NCBI GenBank assembly: GCA_964603615.1
Contig: CAZRVU010000020.1
Span: forward strand, 1 to 36,388
DNA length: 36,388 bases
Direction of reading: 5' to 3'
Source: JAAZMI01 sp964603615
GTDB taxonomy: Bacteria > Bacillota > Dethiobacteria > DTU022 > UBA8154
Part shown: positions 16,188 to 24,294 of the stretch, one piece after another
Numbering within the stretch: position 1 is the stretch's first letter
Layout: each line of letters begins with the position of its first letter
Translations under genes and position numbers: made by a program
The notes under the pieces: model-generated
Database searches by the model: none
Told to the model about the DNA's origin: nothing
The model's input: the letters and a program-made list of their open reading frames with translations, nothing else

Positions 16188-17027
16188 GTGGGGGCAGGGA
16201 ACCCGGCTACTGGTAGCATTCTTTTAGTCTGTTTGTTAACCGCCGTCATCCACCTGGTGGAAACCCTTTCCTACGGGGCACGTCTTGCCGGTGTAAAAAC
16301 CAGGCGCTTATACCTGGCTGCCTGCATCTTCAGCCTGGTTGCTCTGGTAGCACGTGCCGCTAATCTTTTACAGGCACCGCTTTTAGGTTATTATGTGGAT
16401 AGCATGATCCTGCTCAACAATCTGCCTGTCCTCGAAAAATCCTTTCGCCTGATCATCCTCGCTGCCTCCTTAGGCAGCCTTGCTTCCATACTCATCCTAC
16501 CCACTTTTATCAATATTTTTATTTATTTAATTGGCTCGTTAGAAGAAAGCGGCTCCCTGGTAAAAATGATTCTCAATATGTTTAACGCCGACCATTTGCT
16601 AAAAAAGGTGTTTTCCCATCTGGGAAAAAGTATTAGACACCCGGGGCAGTATTTTTCGCTTCCTTGGCGGGGAAAAAAAATCGCCAGGCATATCCTGCTG
16701 CTCTATATTGTCGTCGCCTCCATCAATACTGTCGGCGTCCTTTCCACTATTTATGCCGGTGCATTGCTGCCGGATTACCGCCTCACTGTCAGCCAGATGT
16801 CGGGAATTATTAATGGCTTCAGCACAATCGTCCTTACTTTTTTTATCGACCCTTATGCCTCCCTGATTACTGATCACACCCTGGCAGGTAAACGTGGTTT
16901 CCCCGACCTGCAAGCTCTGATTGCCAATTTAATCGCCGGGAAAATTATTGGCACGCTGCTGGGACAACTTATTTTTCTACCCTGTGTTTACTTCGTTGTG
17001 TTTATGGTCACCCTTTTCAGAATATAA
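16188..17027 (+). CDS. amj: Lipid II flippase, Amj family
   Basis: Amj (YdaH in Bacillus, former DUF2837) moves lipid-linked peptidoglycan precursors across the membrane and can replace MurJ. The 279-residue product has about six hydrophobic segments and the family pattern HLVETLSYGARLAGVKTRR, then RAANLLQAPLLGYYVD near residues 60-80. In the C-terminal part, the SGIINGFSTIVLTFFIDP and AGKIIGTLLGQL segments also fit. GTG 16188 is the only useful start; GGGAGG lies 11 bases upstream. The overlapping ATG two bases earlier is in another frame and stops after 13 codons. The gene appears monocistronic. Confidence 0.82.
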   Translation: MGAGNPATGSILLVCLLTAVIHLVETLSYGARLAGVKTRRLYLAACIFSLVALVARAANLLQAPLLGYYVDSMILLNNLPVLEKSFRLIILAASLGSLASILILPTFINIFIYLIGSLEESGSLVKMILNMFNADHLLKKVFSHLGKSIRHPGQYFSLPWRGKKIARHILLLYIVVASINTVGVLSTIYAGALLPDYRLTVSQMSGIINGFSTIVLTFFIDPYASLITDHTLAGKRGFPDLQALIANLIAGKIIGTLLGQLIFLPCVYFVVFMVTLFRI

Positions 17028-17111
17028 AAAAAACAGCCCTTCCCTGAAGCACCGTTTATTTTATTGCCTCCTAAAATAACTGGAAGCCGTGTTTTTTTAT
17101 CCGGGAAAAAG

Positions 17112-18524
17112 TTAAGCCCAGCGCACGATAAAAAAAATAAAAATAGTTGTCATTCCCCAAAAAACGGCGGCAAAGGATGAATTCCAACGCATACCCAATT
17201 TATAGGGCGATTTTCCCGTGAGGGATGAAAGAAGGAGGATGAGAATGGAGTAAGGGGAGAGGGCAAAAGAAAGGGACATACCACCCATTAAAGCTATGGC
17301 CAAGCCTAGTGCACTAAATTCAAGAGGAGTAGCCAGCAAGGTCTTGGCAATGATAATACCGGAAGCAAAAGGGTGCAGCCCGGCCACGGCTAGCAGCAGG
17401 ATGAGCAAGGGCACCGCGGCCAGAATAACAACAATATCCACCCGGTCCGTAAGCGCCTCCACTAAGCTACCGATTATTTTTAATACCCCGCCAGCCTCCA
17501 AAGCATACGTAAAAAAACCGGCTGCAATAAAAAGAGCGGTCTGATCGGCCGTTTTGATAATATCATGGCTAAAAAAAGAAAGGCTGCGTTTGAGCAGCGG
17601 GGAAAGTTGGCGGCTGAATAGCCCCCAGATTAAAATGGCCAACAAGCAACCCAGCGCAATGCTGCTCAAGGAAGGAACATGACAAACATTCCCCAGGTAT
17701 AGAGTGCCGCCAATCACGCCCAGAAATAATACCAGAAAACTGTACAAACGGTGGGCAGATATGTTAGGAAGATCCTGCTCCTTTGAAGCCGGGTGAGGTG
17801 TCAGCCTTTTTTTCCCATCGGGGCGGCTTGTTTCCAAAATAAAAGCAGCTACCAAACCGGCTAAGCTTAAAAGAAAAACCGGTCCTACCATCTGCCACCA
17901 GGTTAGACCGGAATATTTAACGGTAATACCCACGGTAGCAGCTACAGGACTGACGATAAGAGCCATAGCGTAACCGCGCACAATAATCGATGTTTCCAAA
18001 CGGTTGTTTTGCTCCAACCCTAGTTTTCGCAAATTTTTTTGGATCAAATAATAAGAGGGAACGACAGCGCCAGCCAGTGAAAAAAGCGTGAGCACATAGG
18101 AGATCAATAAAGAAATAATATAAGGTTGAAAAGGCTTTTGGGCTTTGGCGTAAAAACGTTGAAAAAGCTCTGCGTAGCGCCCCAATTCCAGCGGGATCCC
18201 CACCAGGTTGGCTGCAGCCAACAAGGCTACCAGGGGCGCCATCTCTATAAATCCACCGATCACCTCTATAATAGGCACGGTTGTTTTAGCGAATAGAATT
18301 GCCAGCAGACTGCTGCCACCAAGGATAGCGACGATGACCCGCGTATAAAGAGATAAAAGAGGGAATATTGTTACAAAAACAGATAATACAACTATCCCTC
18401 CGCTAAAGTCGAGCAGTAAACTTCTTCCGTAAAAGTATTCTAAAAGCCCTACGGCTGCAACTGCTGTGCAAAACCAGGGCCTTAGACGCTTTAGATACAT
18501 CATTTTTAATCTAATCCCTGCCAT
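17112..18524 (-). CDS. Multi-spanning membrane transporter of unknown substrate
   Basis: The 470-residue product has about 11-12 hydrophobic segments and two similar halves, as in ion-transporter-superfamily carriers. Notable stretches are IEMAPLVALLAAANLVGIPLE in the first half and GLHPFASGIIIAKTLL plus GMSLSFALSPYSI in the second. The second set resembles the helix-break regions of anion or carboxylate carriers. I cannot name the family with confidence. The start is uncertain: ATG 18524 lacks a clear ribosome site, and ATG 18503 or 18500 is possible. It lies 65 bases downstream of the CoA-transferase gene on the same strand and is probably cotranscribed, so uptake or release of a carboxylic acid is a reasonable guess. 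Confidence 0.6.
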   Translation of the reverse strand: MAGIRLKMMYLKRLRPWFCTAVAAVGLLEYFYGRSLLLDFSGGIVVLSVFVTIFPLLSLYTRVIVAILGGSSLLAILFAKTTVPIIEVIGGFIEMAPLVALLAAANLVGIPLELGRYAELFQRFYAKAQKPFQPYIISLLISYVLTLFSLAGAVVPSYYLIQKNLRKLGLEQNNRLETSIIVRGYAMALIVSPVAATVGITVKYSGLTWWQMVGPVFLLSLAGLVAAFILETSRPDGKKRLTPHPASKEQDLPNISAHRLYSFLVLFLGVIGGTLYLGNVCHVPSLSSIALGCLLAILIWGLFSRQLSPLLKRSLSFFSHDIIKTADQTALFIAAGFFTYALEAGGVLKIIGSLVEALTDRVDIVVILAAVPLLILLLAVAGLHPFASGIIIAKTLLATPLEFSALGLAIALMGGMSLSFALSPYSILILLLSSLTGKSPYKLGMRWNSSFAAVFWGMTTIFIFFIVRWA

Positions 18525-18589
18525 GTTTAAATCTGATCATTTACATAAAAAACTATTCCCCATAGTACTTAAAGATAGTTCGGTTCCTT

Positions 18590-20512
18590 TTATTTTTCAC
18601 GAAAACCGACTTTTAGCAAATAAACCCCGGCAGAAAAAGTTTTTTTCATGTCAAAACCTACCTTTCCCACCAGGCGTAAAACCTTGATATTATCCGGAAG
18701 CACCTCCGCCGTAAAACCTAGTATGCCTTGCCGCCTTGCCAAATAAGCCAGGTAAGATACAATCTCCGTCCCCACCCCCTGGCTTTGGTAATCATCCCTT
18801 ACCACCAGGGCTACATCGGCTGTACGTGTCCCTTCATTGATCACATACTGCCCCACCCCGATCACCGTTTCCTTTCCCTCCCTTTCAATTGTAGCAAGAA
18901 TAACCATGTCTTTTGTATAATCAATAACTACAAACAAGTCCTGCAACATCTCGTGAGGCATATCCTTGCGCCGTGAAATGAACCTTTTGAACATGGTATC
19001 TTCGGAAAGGGAGTATATAAATTCTTTTAGCAGGGGTTCATCGCTTATTTTCACAGGACGCATTAAAAATTCTAGGCCGTTTTTGGTAGTACGAAGGGTT
19101 TCAAGTTCACCGGGATATTCACCTGCCTTGCCGGGTATAAAAGCCTGATCCTGATAGATAAGGGATAGTTCCTTAGCGGCAGCAATTAAGCCGGGACGAA
19201 AGCGAGGATGGGCAATGGCAATGAGGGACATCGCCCTTTCTCTAATATTTTTCCCGTACAGGTAGGCGATGCCGTACTCCGTAATAACATAATGAATGTC
19301 ACCGCGGGTCAACGTCGTGCTGGACCCTTCCTGTAACAACGGCACGATTCTGGATAATTGGCCGTCCTTAGCCGTAGAGGGAAGCACCAGGATAGTCTTG
19401 CCCCCCTGGGCCAAAACAGCCCCCCGCATAAAATCTGCCTGGCCACCAACTCCCGACATCAAGGTCTTGCCCAGCGATTCCGCAGTAGACTGCCCGGTAA
19501 GATCGACCTCCAGAGCACTATTGATTGCAACCATATTCTTATTCCTGGCAATAATAGCCGGATTGTTGGTATAGTCGATCGGCCGAAATTCTATGCTGGG
19601 ATTATCGTGAAGCAATTCATAGGTCTCTTTTTTACCCATACAAAAAGTGGCCACTGTTTTGCCGCGATCTATATTCTTACGGGAATTGTCAATAACTCCT
19701 TTTTTGATTAACTCTGCAATACCATCATTTATTAATTCAGTATGCACGCCAAGATGTTTTTTGTCACCCAGGCTTTTTATAATAGCATTGAGGACATTCC
19801 CATAGCCTACCTGGATGGTATCACCGTTTTCAATTAACTGGGCTACATGATATCCAATTTTTTCGCCAACCTCATCCTCAAGCTGATCTTCTATTTCATA
19901 CTCCAGGAGCGGCTCATCATGCCGTACCAGAAAGTTTACGTCTTTTACATTGATAAAAGTATCCCCATGCACCCGCGGCATATGCGCATTGACCTGGGCA
20001 ATCACCAGCGCGGCATTTTCAACGGCAGCCTTGACGATATCCACGCTAATCCCTAGACTAAGGTAACCATGCTCATCCGGTAGGGAGGTTTGAATCAGCG
20101 CTATATCGACAGGTACCAACTTACGATGGAATAGATCGGGTATACCGGAGGCAAAGACAGGTGTATAATCTGCTAAACCTTGATTAACTACTTCCCTGGC
20201 AGTTTTTTCTATGAAAAAGGAATTCAGCCTAAAATTGCGCCTAAAATTATAACCGGCATAAGGCGCAACACCAAAAGTCCAAATCTGCAGAATTTCAGCA
20301 TCAAAAAAAGCCTTGGGATTAGATTCCACATATTTAATTAAAGAGTGAATCAAATACTGTGGCTCACCACAACCTGAACCAATAAAAAGCCTATCCCCGG
20401 CATGTATTTGTTTGAAAATTTCCTCTTCCGTACAAAACTTTGATGAATATTGTTTTTTTATTTGCTCAAAGATAGCATTTTTTTTCCCCCCGATATTTTC
20501 ACCGTTTTGCAC
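18590..20512 (-). CDS. Acetyl-CoA hydrolase/CoA-transferase fused to a GNAT acetyltransferase
   Basis: The 640-residue fusion has an N-terminal family I CoA-transferase of the 4-hydroxybutyrate/butyrate type (about 10-450), with GSGCGEPQYLIHSLI, NSALEVDLTGQ and the C-terminal VITEYGIAYLYGKNIRERA. A GNAT domain (about 480-640) follows, with the acetyl-CoA loop YQSQGVG (Q-x-x-G-x-G). The first part should move CoA between acyl-CoA and a carboxylate such as acetate or butyrate. The GNAT part may acetylate a protein or small molecule, or act as a regulatory sensor of acetyl-CoA. RefSeq-type annotation knows such bifunctional proteins, but a defined role is not known to me. The GTG start at 20512 has GAAGGG six bases upstream, and a strong promoter lies at 20549-20577. 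Confidence 0.82.
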   Translation of the reverse strand: MQNGENIGGKKNAIFEQIKKQYSSKFCTEEEIFKQIHAGDRLFIGSGCGEPQYLIHSLIKYVESNPKAFFDAEILQIWTFGVAPYAGYNFRRNFRLNSFFIEKTAREVVNQGLADYTPVFASGIPDLFHRKLVPVDIALIQTSLPDEHGYLSLGISVDIVKAAVENAALVIAQVNAHMPRVHGDTFINVKDVNFLVRHDEPLLEYEIEDQLEDEVGEKIGYHVAQLIENGDTIQVGYGNVLNAIIKSLGDKKHLGVHTELINDGIAELIKKGVIDNSRKNIDRGKTVATFCMGKKETYELLHDNPSIEFRPIDYTNNPAIIARNKNMVAINSALEVDLTGQSTAESLGKTLMSGVGGQADFMRGAVLAQGGKTILVLPSTAKDGQLSRIVPLLQEGSSTTLTRGDIHYVITEYGIAYLYGKNIRERAMSLIAIAHPRFRPGLIAAAKELSLIYQDQAFIPGKAGEYPGELETLRTTKNGLEFLMRPVKISDEPLLKEFIYSLSEDTMFKRFISRRKDMPHEMLQDLFVVIDYTKDMVILATIEREGKETVIGVGQYVINEGTRTADVALVVRDDYQSQGVGTEIVSYLAYLARRQGILGFTAEVLPDNIKVLRLVGKVGFDMKKTFSAGVYLLKVGFREK

Positions 20513-20548
20513 TGCAGTCCCTTCTTTCCTTGAACCTTCTTTAATGGC

Positions 20549-20577
20549 ATTATAACATAATTGGAAACACGAGCCAA
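20549..20577 (-). promoter_or_regulatory. Sigma-A promoter of the CoA-transferase/GNAT gene
   Basis: On the minus strand: TTGGCT (20577-20572), a 17-base spacer and a perfect TATAAT (20554-20549) preceded by TG-T, an extended -10. The start codon is 37 bases downstream of the -10. Confidence 0.65.
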
Positions 20578-20734
20578 TTAATGTTTTAAATTAAAATAAA
20601 TTATGGTATGATCGGCTAGACTTGGTCTGAGCAAAGTAAAAACCAAAATTGACGGAAGGATGAAAAGATTTAAGCGCTGGTTTGAAGATAATTACATGAA
20701 CTGTAATACCACTATTTAAAACGAGGTTTATAAA

Positions 20735-21481
20735 ATGCACCCCTTTTTTGCTGCCTTGTCATTTTTAACTAAAATTCCTATTCCCCGTCAAAATAAAATT
20801 ACCGGGGACAACCTGGTAAAAAGTAGCGCATACTTTCCACTGGTAGGAACGGTACTGGGAGGATTACTTTATTTATTATTACAGCTTCTGAGCATCATCT
20901 TTAGCGGCAACGCCCCCTTGATTGCCGCTTTACTCCTTGTTTGGTGGATATTTCTCACCGGGGCACTGCATCTGGACGGCTTAGCCGATACTTTTGATGG
21001 CCTGGTTGGAGGCCGCACCAAAGAAGACCGCCTGCAAATCATGAAAGACAGTGCCACAGGATCCTTTGGCCTGATTGCCGTAGTGTCAGTATTGCTATTG
21101 AAATACACTTTTCTGCAATCCTTGCAGAATGAACACCTCTTAGCTGCACTTTTCTATAGCCCTCTTTTAAGCCGTTGGTCGATGGTCGTCTTGATGTATT
21201 TTACTCCTTATGCTAAAAAAACGGACAGTTTGGGAAAACCCTTTGTAGAGCAAATCCAAAGAAAACAACTGCTTTCAGCCACGATGTTGACCATTGCCGC
21301 CGGTTTATTTTTTCCCTTTATTTTTTTTCTTATCCTGTTGCCATCTATTATCTTGCTCACGGCCCTTTTCCGCCATTTTTTTATAAAAAAAATTGGCGGC
21401 ATTACCGGTGACTGCCTGGGCGCCGCCAATGAACTGCTGGAACTTGCCGTCCTCTTCCTGCTGCTGCTCCCCCTACCTTGA
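20735..21481 (+). CDS. cobS: Adenosylcobinamide-GDP ribazoletransferase (cobalamin synthase)
   Basis: CobS joins adenosylcobinamide-GDP with alpha-ribazole (or its phosphate) in the last steps of adenosylcobalamin synthesis, in the membrane. The 248-residue product begins MHPFFAALSFLTKIPIP. It has the conserved acidic region TGALHLDGLADTFDGLVGG near 74-92, followed by RLQIMKDSATGSFG. Several hydrophobic helices and a late GGITGDCLGAANE motif complete the family pattern. CGAGG precedes the ATG by about nine bases. No other cob genes are adjacent, so the gene stands alone here, next to a repeat-rich region. No cobalamin riboswitch was recognised in the short upstream region. Confidence 0.9.
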   Translation: MHPFFAALSFLTKIPIPRQNKITGDNLVKSSAYFPLVGTVLGGLLYLLLQLLSIIFSGNAPLIAALLLVWWIFLTGALHLDGLADTFDGLVGGRTKEDRLQIMKDSATGSFGLIAVVSVLLLKYTFLQSLQNEHLLAALFYSPLLSRWSMVVLMYFTPYAKKTDSLGKPFVEQIQRKQLLSATMLTIAAGLFFPFIFFLILLPSIILLTALFRHFFIKKIGGITGDCLGAANELLELAVLFLLLLPLP

Positions 21482-21551
21482 AACAGGATTCGACGGTAAA
21501 CATTTCCCTATATCAGAAGCGTAGAACGGACTGGAGCAGTTGACGGATCGC

Positions 21552-21658
21552 TCTTTTCAGCACTTTTAATATTTTATTTGGTTTTAACGTAATGTTACTT
21601 GCAGCGGTTGTGACACCCCTTTCTTTTCAGCACTTTTAATATTTTATTTGGTTTTAAC
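21552..21658. repeat. 37-bp direct repeat (two copies, 70 bp apart)
   Basis: The 37 bases 21552-21588 recur exactly at 21622-21658. The right copy contains the last codons (VKTK and stop) of the minus-strand gene at 21644-21856, so its 3' end has been duplicated downstream. A 33-base spacer separates the copies. Confidence 0.85.
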
Positions 21659-21856
21659 CCCGCGATATAATACTGCTACGGCGATGAGGGCTGCACCCAG
21701 GTAAAACAAAGGGGACAACAAAACCACCGCTGTAAAAATAAAGGCAATGAAAAGAAGCCCCAAACCACCAAAAAGTAGCAGATAGTAGCGAGCTTGTCCT
21801 TTTTTAGACCAAAACAAAATTATTAAAATAATGACAAGCGTAATGAACAGATCCAT
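21644..21856 (-). CDS. Small membrane protein, 70 aa
   Basis: The product is almost entirely hydrophobic, with two to three predicted helices (FITLVIILIILFW, then YYLLLFGGLGLLFIAFIFTAVVL, then YLGAALIAVAVLY) and a basic C-terminus VKTK. AAGGGG lies upstream of the ATG at 21856, although somewhat far (about 13 bases). No family is recognised. It lies between cobS and the repeat mosaic on the same strand as bofA and yaaL, separated from them by the repeats. Confidence 0.5.
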   Translation of the reverse strand: MDLFITLVIILIILFWSKKGQARYYLLLFGGLGLLFIAFIFTAVVLLSPLFYLGAALIAVAVLYRGVKTK

Positions 21857-22008
21857 AGATGGTCATTTTTCCCCTTTGTATCTTCGTTTTTTCCACTAAG
21901 CGGTGAAAACTGTGGCGTAACAACCAGCAAACCATCTTTTCATTCTCCCGTGGACTTTCTGGCTGAACTCGGAGCTCGCCACAACCACCCCGCTTAACAT
22001 TGCATAAG

Positions 22009-22440
22009 GTGGCAAAGGGTTGTGGCGCAGCAACTTGTGCAGCGAAGCAAAGAGTTCACGGTAAGGCGCAGGTCGGAGATGACCCTGCCGACAGGACGTC
22101 TTTACCACCCTGTAGATCTATCCTTTCATTCGCCCGGGGGGTTAAAGTTGTGGCGCAGCGACTTGTGCAGCGAAGCAAAGAGTTCACGGTGAAGCGTAGG
22201 CTTGAAGACGGCCCTGCCGACAGGACGTCGGCAGCCGGCCTTGGGCCCAAGGAAGGGCACTTGGCCGGGCAGGCCGCCTGAGGCCGTAGCTGAACCGTAG
22301 AACTCTCTGAGCTGAACTCGGAGCTCGCCACAACCTTAACCCCCCGGAAACTCTCTGAGCGAAACTCGGAGCTCGCCACAACCTTAACCCCCCGGAAACT
22401 CTCTGAGCTGAACTCGGAGCTCGCCACAACCCTTTGCCAC
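22009..22440. repeat. Mosaic of direct and inverted repeats between bofA and the small membrane gene
   Basis: The region is bounded by an exact 19-bp inverted repeat (GTGGCAAAGGGTTGTGGCG at 22009-22027, complement at 22422-22440). Inside are a direct repeat of about 81 bp (22020-22100 and 22148-22229) and a 48-bp tandem array (22300-22347, 22348-22395, partial from 22396). The core GAACTCGGAGCTCGCCACAAC occurs about four times, once at 21965-21985 outside the boundary. The right end lies five bases from the bofA stop codon. Frames through this region translate into repeated peptide phrases but show no ribosome site, so I treat it as non-coding. The remainder of 21857-22444 holds no gene. Confidence 0.8.
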
Positions 22441-22444
22441 TTCA

Positions 22445-22717
22445 TTATACCGTAAGATGCTGCAAAATTAAAAGCAAAACAAATCCCGGCACACCCATTA
22501 AGCCGACAACTAAAGCCGTAACCACGTTTAAGCCAATCTGAATGCCCCAATAAGCCCCAACCATATTAAAGAATACTAATAGAAGGCCACCGGCCAATGT
22601 ATTGATGAGAAAACGGAAAACAATGCGCAATGGAAAATACAAAAGCCGCGCCAAAAGATAAATGACCAGCGCACCAAAAAAAAAGGCCAGAATATAATTA
22701 ATGTCCAAATCGAACAT
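22445..22717 (-). CDS. bofA: Pro-sigma-K processing inhibitor BofA-like protein
   Basis: BofA inhibits the SpoIVFB protease in the outer forespore membrane and so times sigma-K activation during sporulation. The 90-residue product has two hydrophobic helices and the family C-terminal pattern, FLINTLAGGLLLVFFN then IGLNVVTALVVGLMGVPG. Its length and order match BofA. It starts two bases after the yaaL stop, with GGGTGGGG as ribosome site, so the two are translationally linked. Its presence is the best sign in the window that the organism forms endospores. The repeat mosaic begins right after its stop codon. Confidence 0.85.
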   Translation of the reverse strand: MFDLDINYILAFFFGALVIYLLARLLYFPLRIVFRFLINTLAGGLLLVFFNMVGAYWGIQIGLNVVTALVVGLMGVPGFVLLLILQHLTV

Positions 22718-22719
22718 GG

Positions 22720-23016
22720 TTACCCCCCACCCATTTCCCTTTCCAGTAATATTTTGCCTTGAATATTTCCTTTCCGGGCCTCCCTCAATAAAAATGCATA
22801 CCGCCGTTCTGCCGCGTTGAGATTGTAGATAGCATAATCAATGAGATCCTCTGTACAAACATTATTGAAAAGCGAAATTGCAGCCAGCCATTCTTGACGG
22901 GCTTTTTCAATTTGGGATGATTGGTCTGCACAACCTCTTTTTTCACCTGAAACCTCGTAATTTCCCCCCGGCAACTTTTGCGAAAAGCCTATAAAATAAG
23001 CGCTTAGTTCCTTCAC
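22720..23016 (-). CDS. yaaL: YaaL-like protein (DUF2508 family)
   Basis: The 98-residue soluble product contains the family core QEWLAAISLFNNVCTEDLIDYAIY and AERRYAFLLREARK. It is found next to bofA in Bacillus as recR-yaaL-bofA; here recR is not present upstream. The GTG start at 23016 follows GGGAGTGG by seven bases. The function of YaaL is unknown. The N-terminal 35 residues are poorly conserved in type and contain one Cys. Confidence 0.8.
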   Translation of the reverse strand: MKELSAYFIGFSQKLPGGNYEVSGEKRGCADQSSQIEKARQEWLAAISLFNNVCTEDLIDYAIYNLNAAERRYAFLLREARKGNIQGKILLEREMGGG

Positions 23017-23306
23017 AAATTGTCCACTCCCGCTTTTTCATTATTATTATATGCACTGGCAGGACAAATAATGTGTTAAATTACGGGCATAATCTAGTGT
23101 AGTGGTTTTTGCAACGCTATTTTATTATTGTAAATCCAGGCTCCTTTGTTATACCCGGGACCACAATGAGCGGGTAGTCACCTATTACTTCTTTAAATGA
23201 TATTTTAAATACACACGGTTGCTAAAAACGTGTTCTGTGCATCCAACGAGCCACATTTTACTTCCTTAGGCGATATTTAGAATACTGTTAAACGGGGAAA
23301 AATAAT

Positions 23307-24251
23307 ATGTCTAAAATTGCGATCATCGGAGCCGGGCTAGTTGGCGCAACCACCGCCTTTGCCTTGATAACGGGGGGAACAACAGAGGAAATAGTGCTCA
23401 TCGATAAAATAAAAGAAAAGGCGCGCGGCGAAGCTCTAGATTTAAACCATGGCGTCTCTTTTATACAGCCGGTATCGATCTATGCCGGTAATTATGCAGA
23501 CTGCCGGGATGCCGATATTGTGATTATCACGGCAGGAATTCCCCAAAAACCAGGTCAATCCCGCCTTGAGCTGGTCAAAGTCAACAAACACATCATCCAG
23601 CAAGTTGTGACAAATATCCTGGATTATAACACGGATGCTGTATTAATCATTACCACCAATCCTGTGGATATCATGTCTTACGTAGCCTGGGAAGCTTCGG
23701 GGCTACCGGCTTCCCGCGTGTTGGGATCCGGCACGGTTTTAGATACATCCCGCTTTCGCTACCTTTTAGGCCAACACTACAACCTGGACCCGCGCAACAT
23801 CCATGCCTATGTCATCGGTGAACACGGCGATTCAGAAGTGCTGCTTTGGAGCACGGTAAACATCGCCGGCATACCGATGGAGAAATACTGTGCTGCCTGT
23901 AAGCGAATCTGTACACCAGAAGATAGGGAATGGTTTTCCCAACAAGTTCGCCAGGCAGCTTACGAAGTAATTGAAGGGAAAGGAGCCACCTATTACGCCG
24001 TAGCGCTAGCCCTGCGCAGAATTACAGAAAGTATCCTACGCAACGAACATTCTATTTTGACCGTTTCGACGATGATTGAGGGGTTTCAAGGAGTTGGCAG
24101 CGTTTACCTGAGCCTTCCCTGCATTTTGGGGGAAAATGGAGTAGAAAATATTATTTCTTTAGAACTCAGCCCCCCGGAAATAGTTAAATTTTTGCAATCA
24201 GCAGAAATTGTAAAAAGCTATACGGTTAATAGAGTTTCCGAACGATCCTAA
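23307..24251 (+). CDS. ldh: L-lactate dehydrogenase
   Basis: It reduces pyruvate to L-lactate with NADH (or the reverse) in the cytoplasm. The 314-residue product has the dinucleotide-binding loop GAGLVGATTAF (about 8-18) and the active-site loop IPQKPGQSRLEL. Gln80 there is the residue that distinguishes lactate from malate dehydrogenase (which has Arg), and Arg86 is the mobile catalytic Arg. The catalytic His lies in IGEHGDSE. A conserved Asn is in TTNPVD. GGGGAAAAATAAT precedes the ATG. It converges with the V-ATPase operon, whose last gene ends 43 bases beyond its stop. No clear promoter or terminator was recognised. Confidence 0.9.
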   Translation: MSKIAIIGAGLVGATTAFALITGGTTEEIVLIDKIKEKARGEALDLNHGVSFIQPVSIYAGNYADCRDADIVIITAGIPQKPGQSRLELVKVNKHIIQQVVTNILDYNTDAVLIITTNPVDIMSYVAWEASGLPASRVLGSGTVLDTSRFRYLLGQHYNLDPRNIHAYVIGEHGDSEVLLWSTVNIAGIPMEKYCAACKRICTPEDREWFSQQVRQAAYEVIEGKGATYYAVALALRRITESILRNEHSILTVSTMIEGFQGVGSVYLSLPCILGENGVENIISLELSPPEIVKFLQSAEIVKSYTVNRVSERS

Positions 24252-24294
24252 AACCCATGCCTAGAAAGAGTGCATACCCGGGCAATTACTTATA

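Noticed and set aside
22300..22431. CRISPR array
   Set aside because: The 48-bp units are near-identical over their full length with no variable spacers.
22056..22550. Minus-strand 164-residue frame with repeated VVASSEF-type phrases
   Set aside because: It follows the repeat mosaic and runs into bofA in another frame; there is no ribosome site and the peptide repeats simply mirror the DNA repeats.
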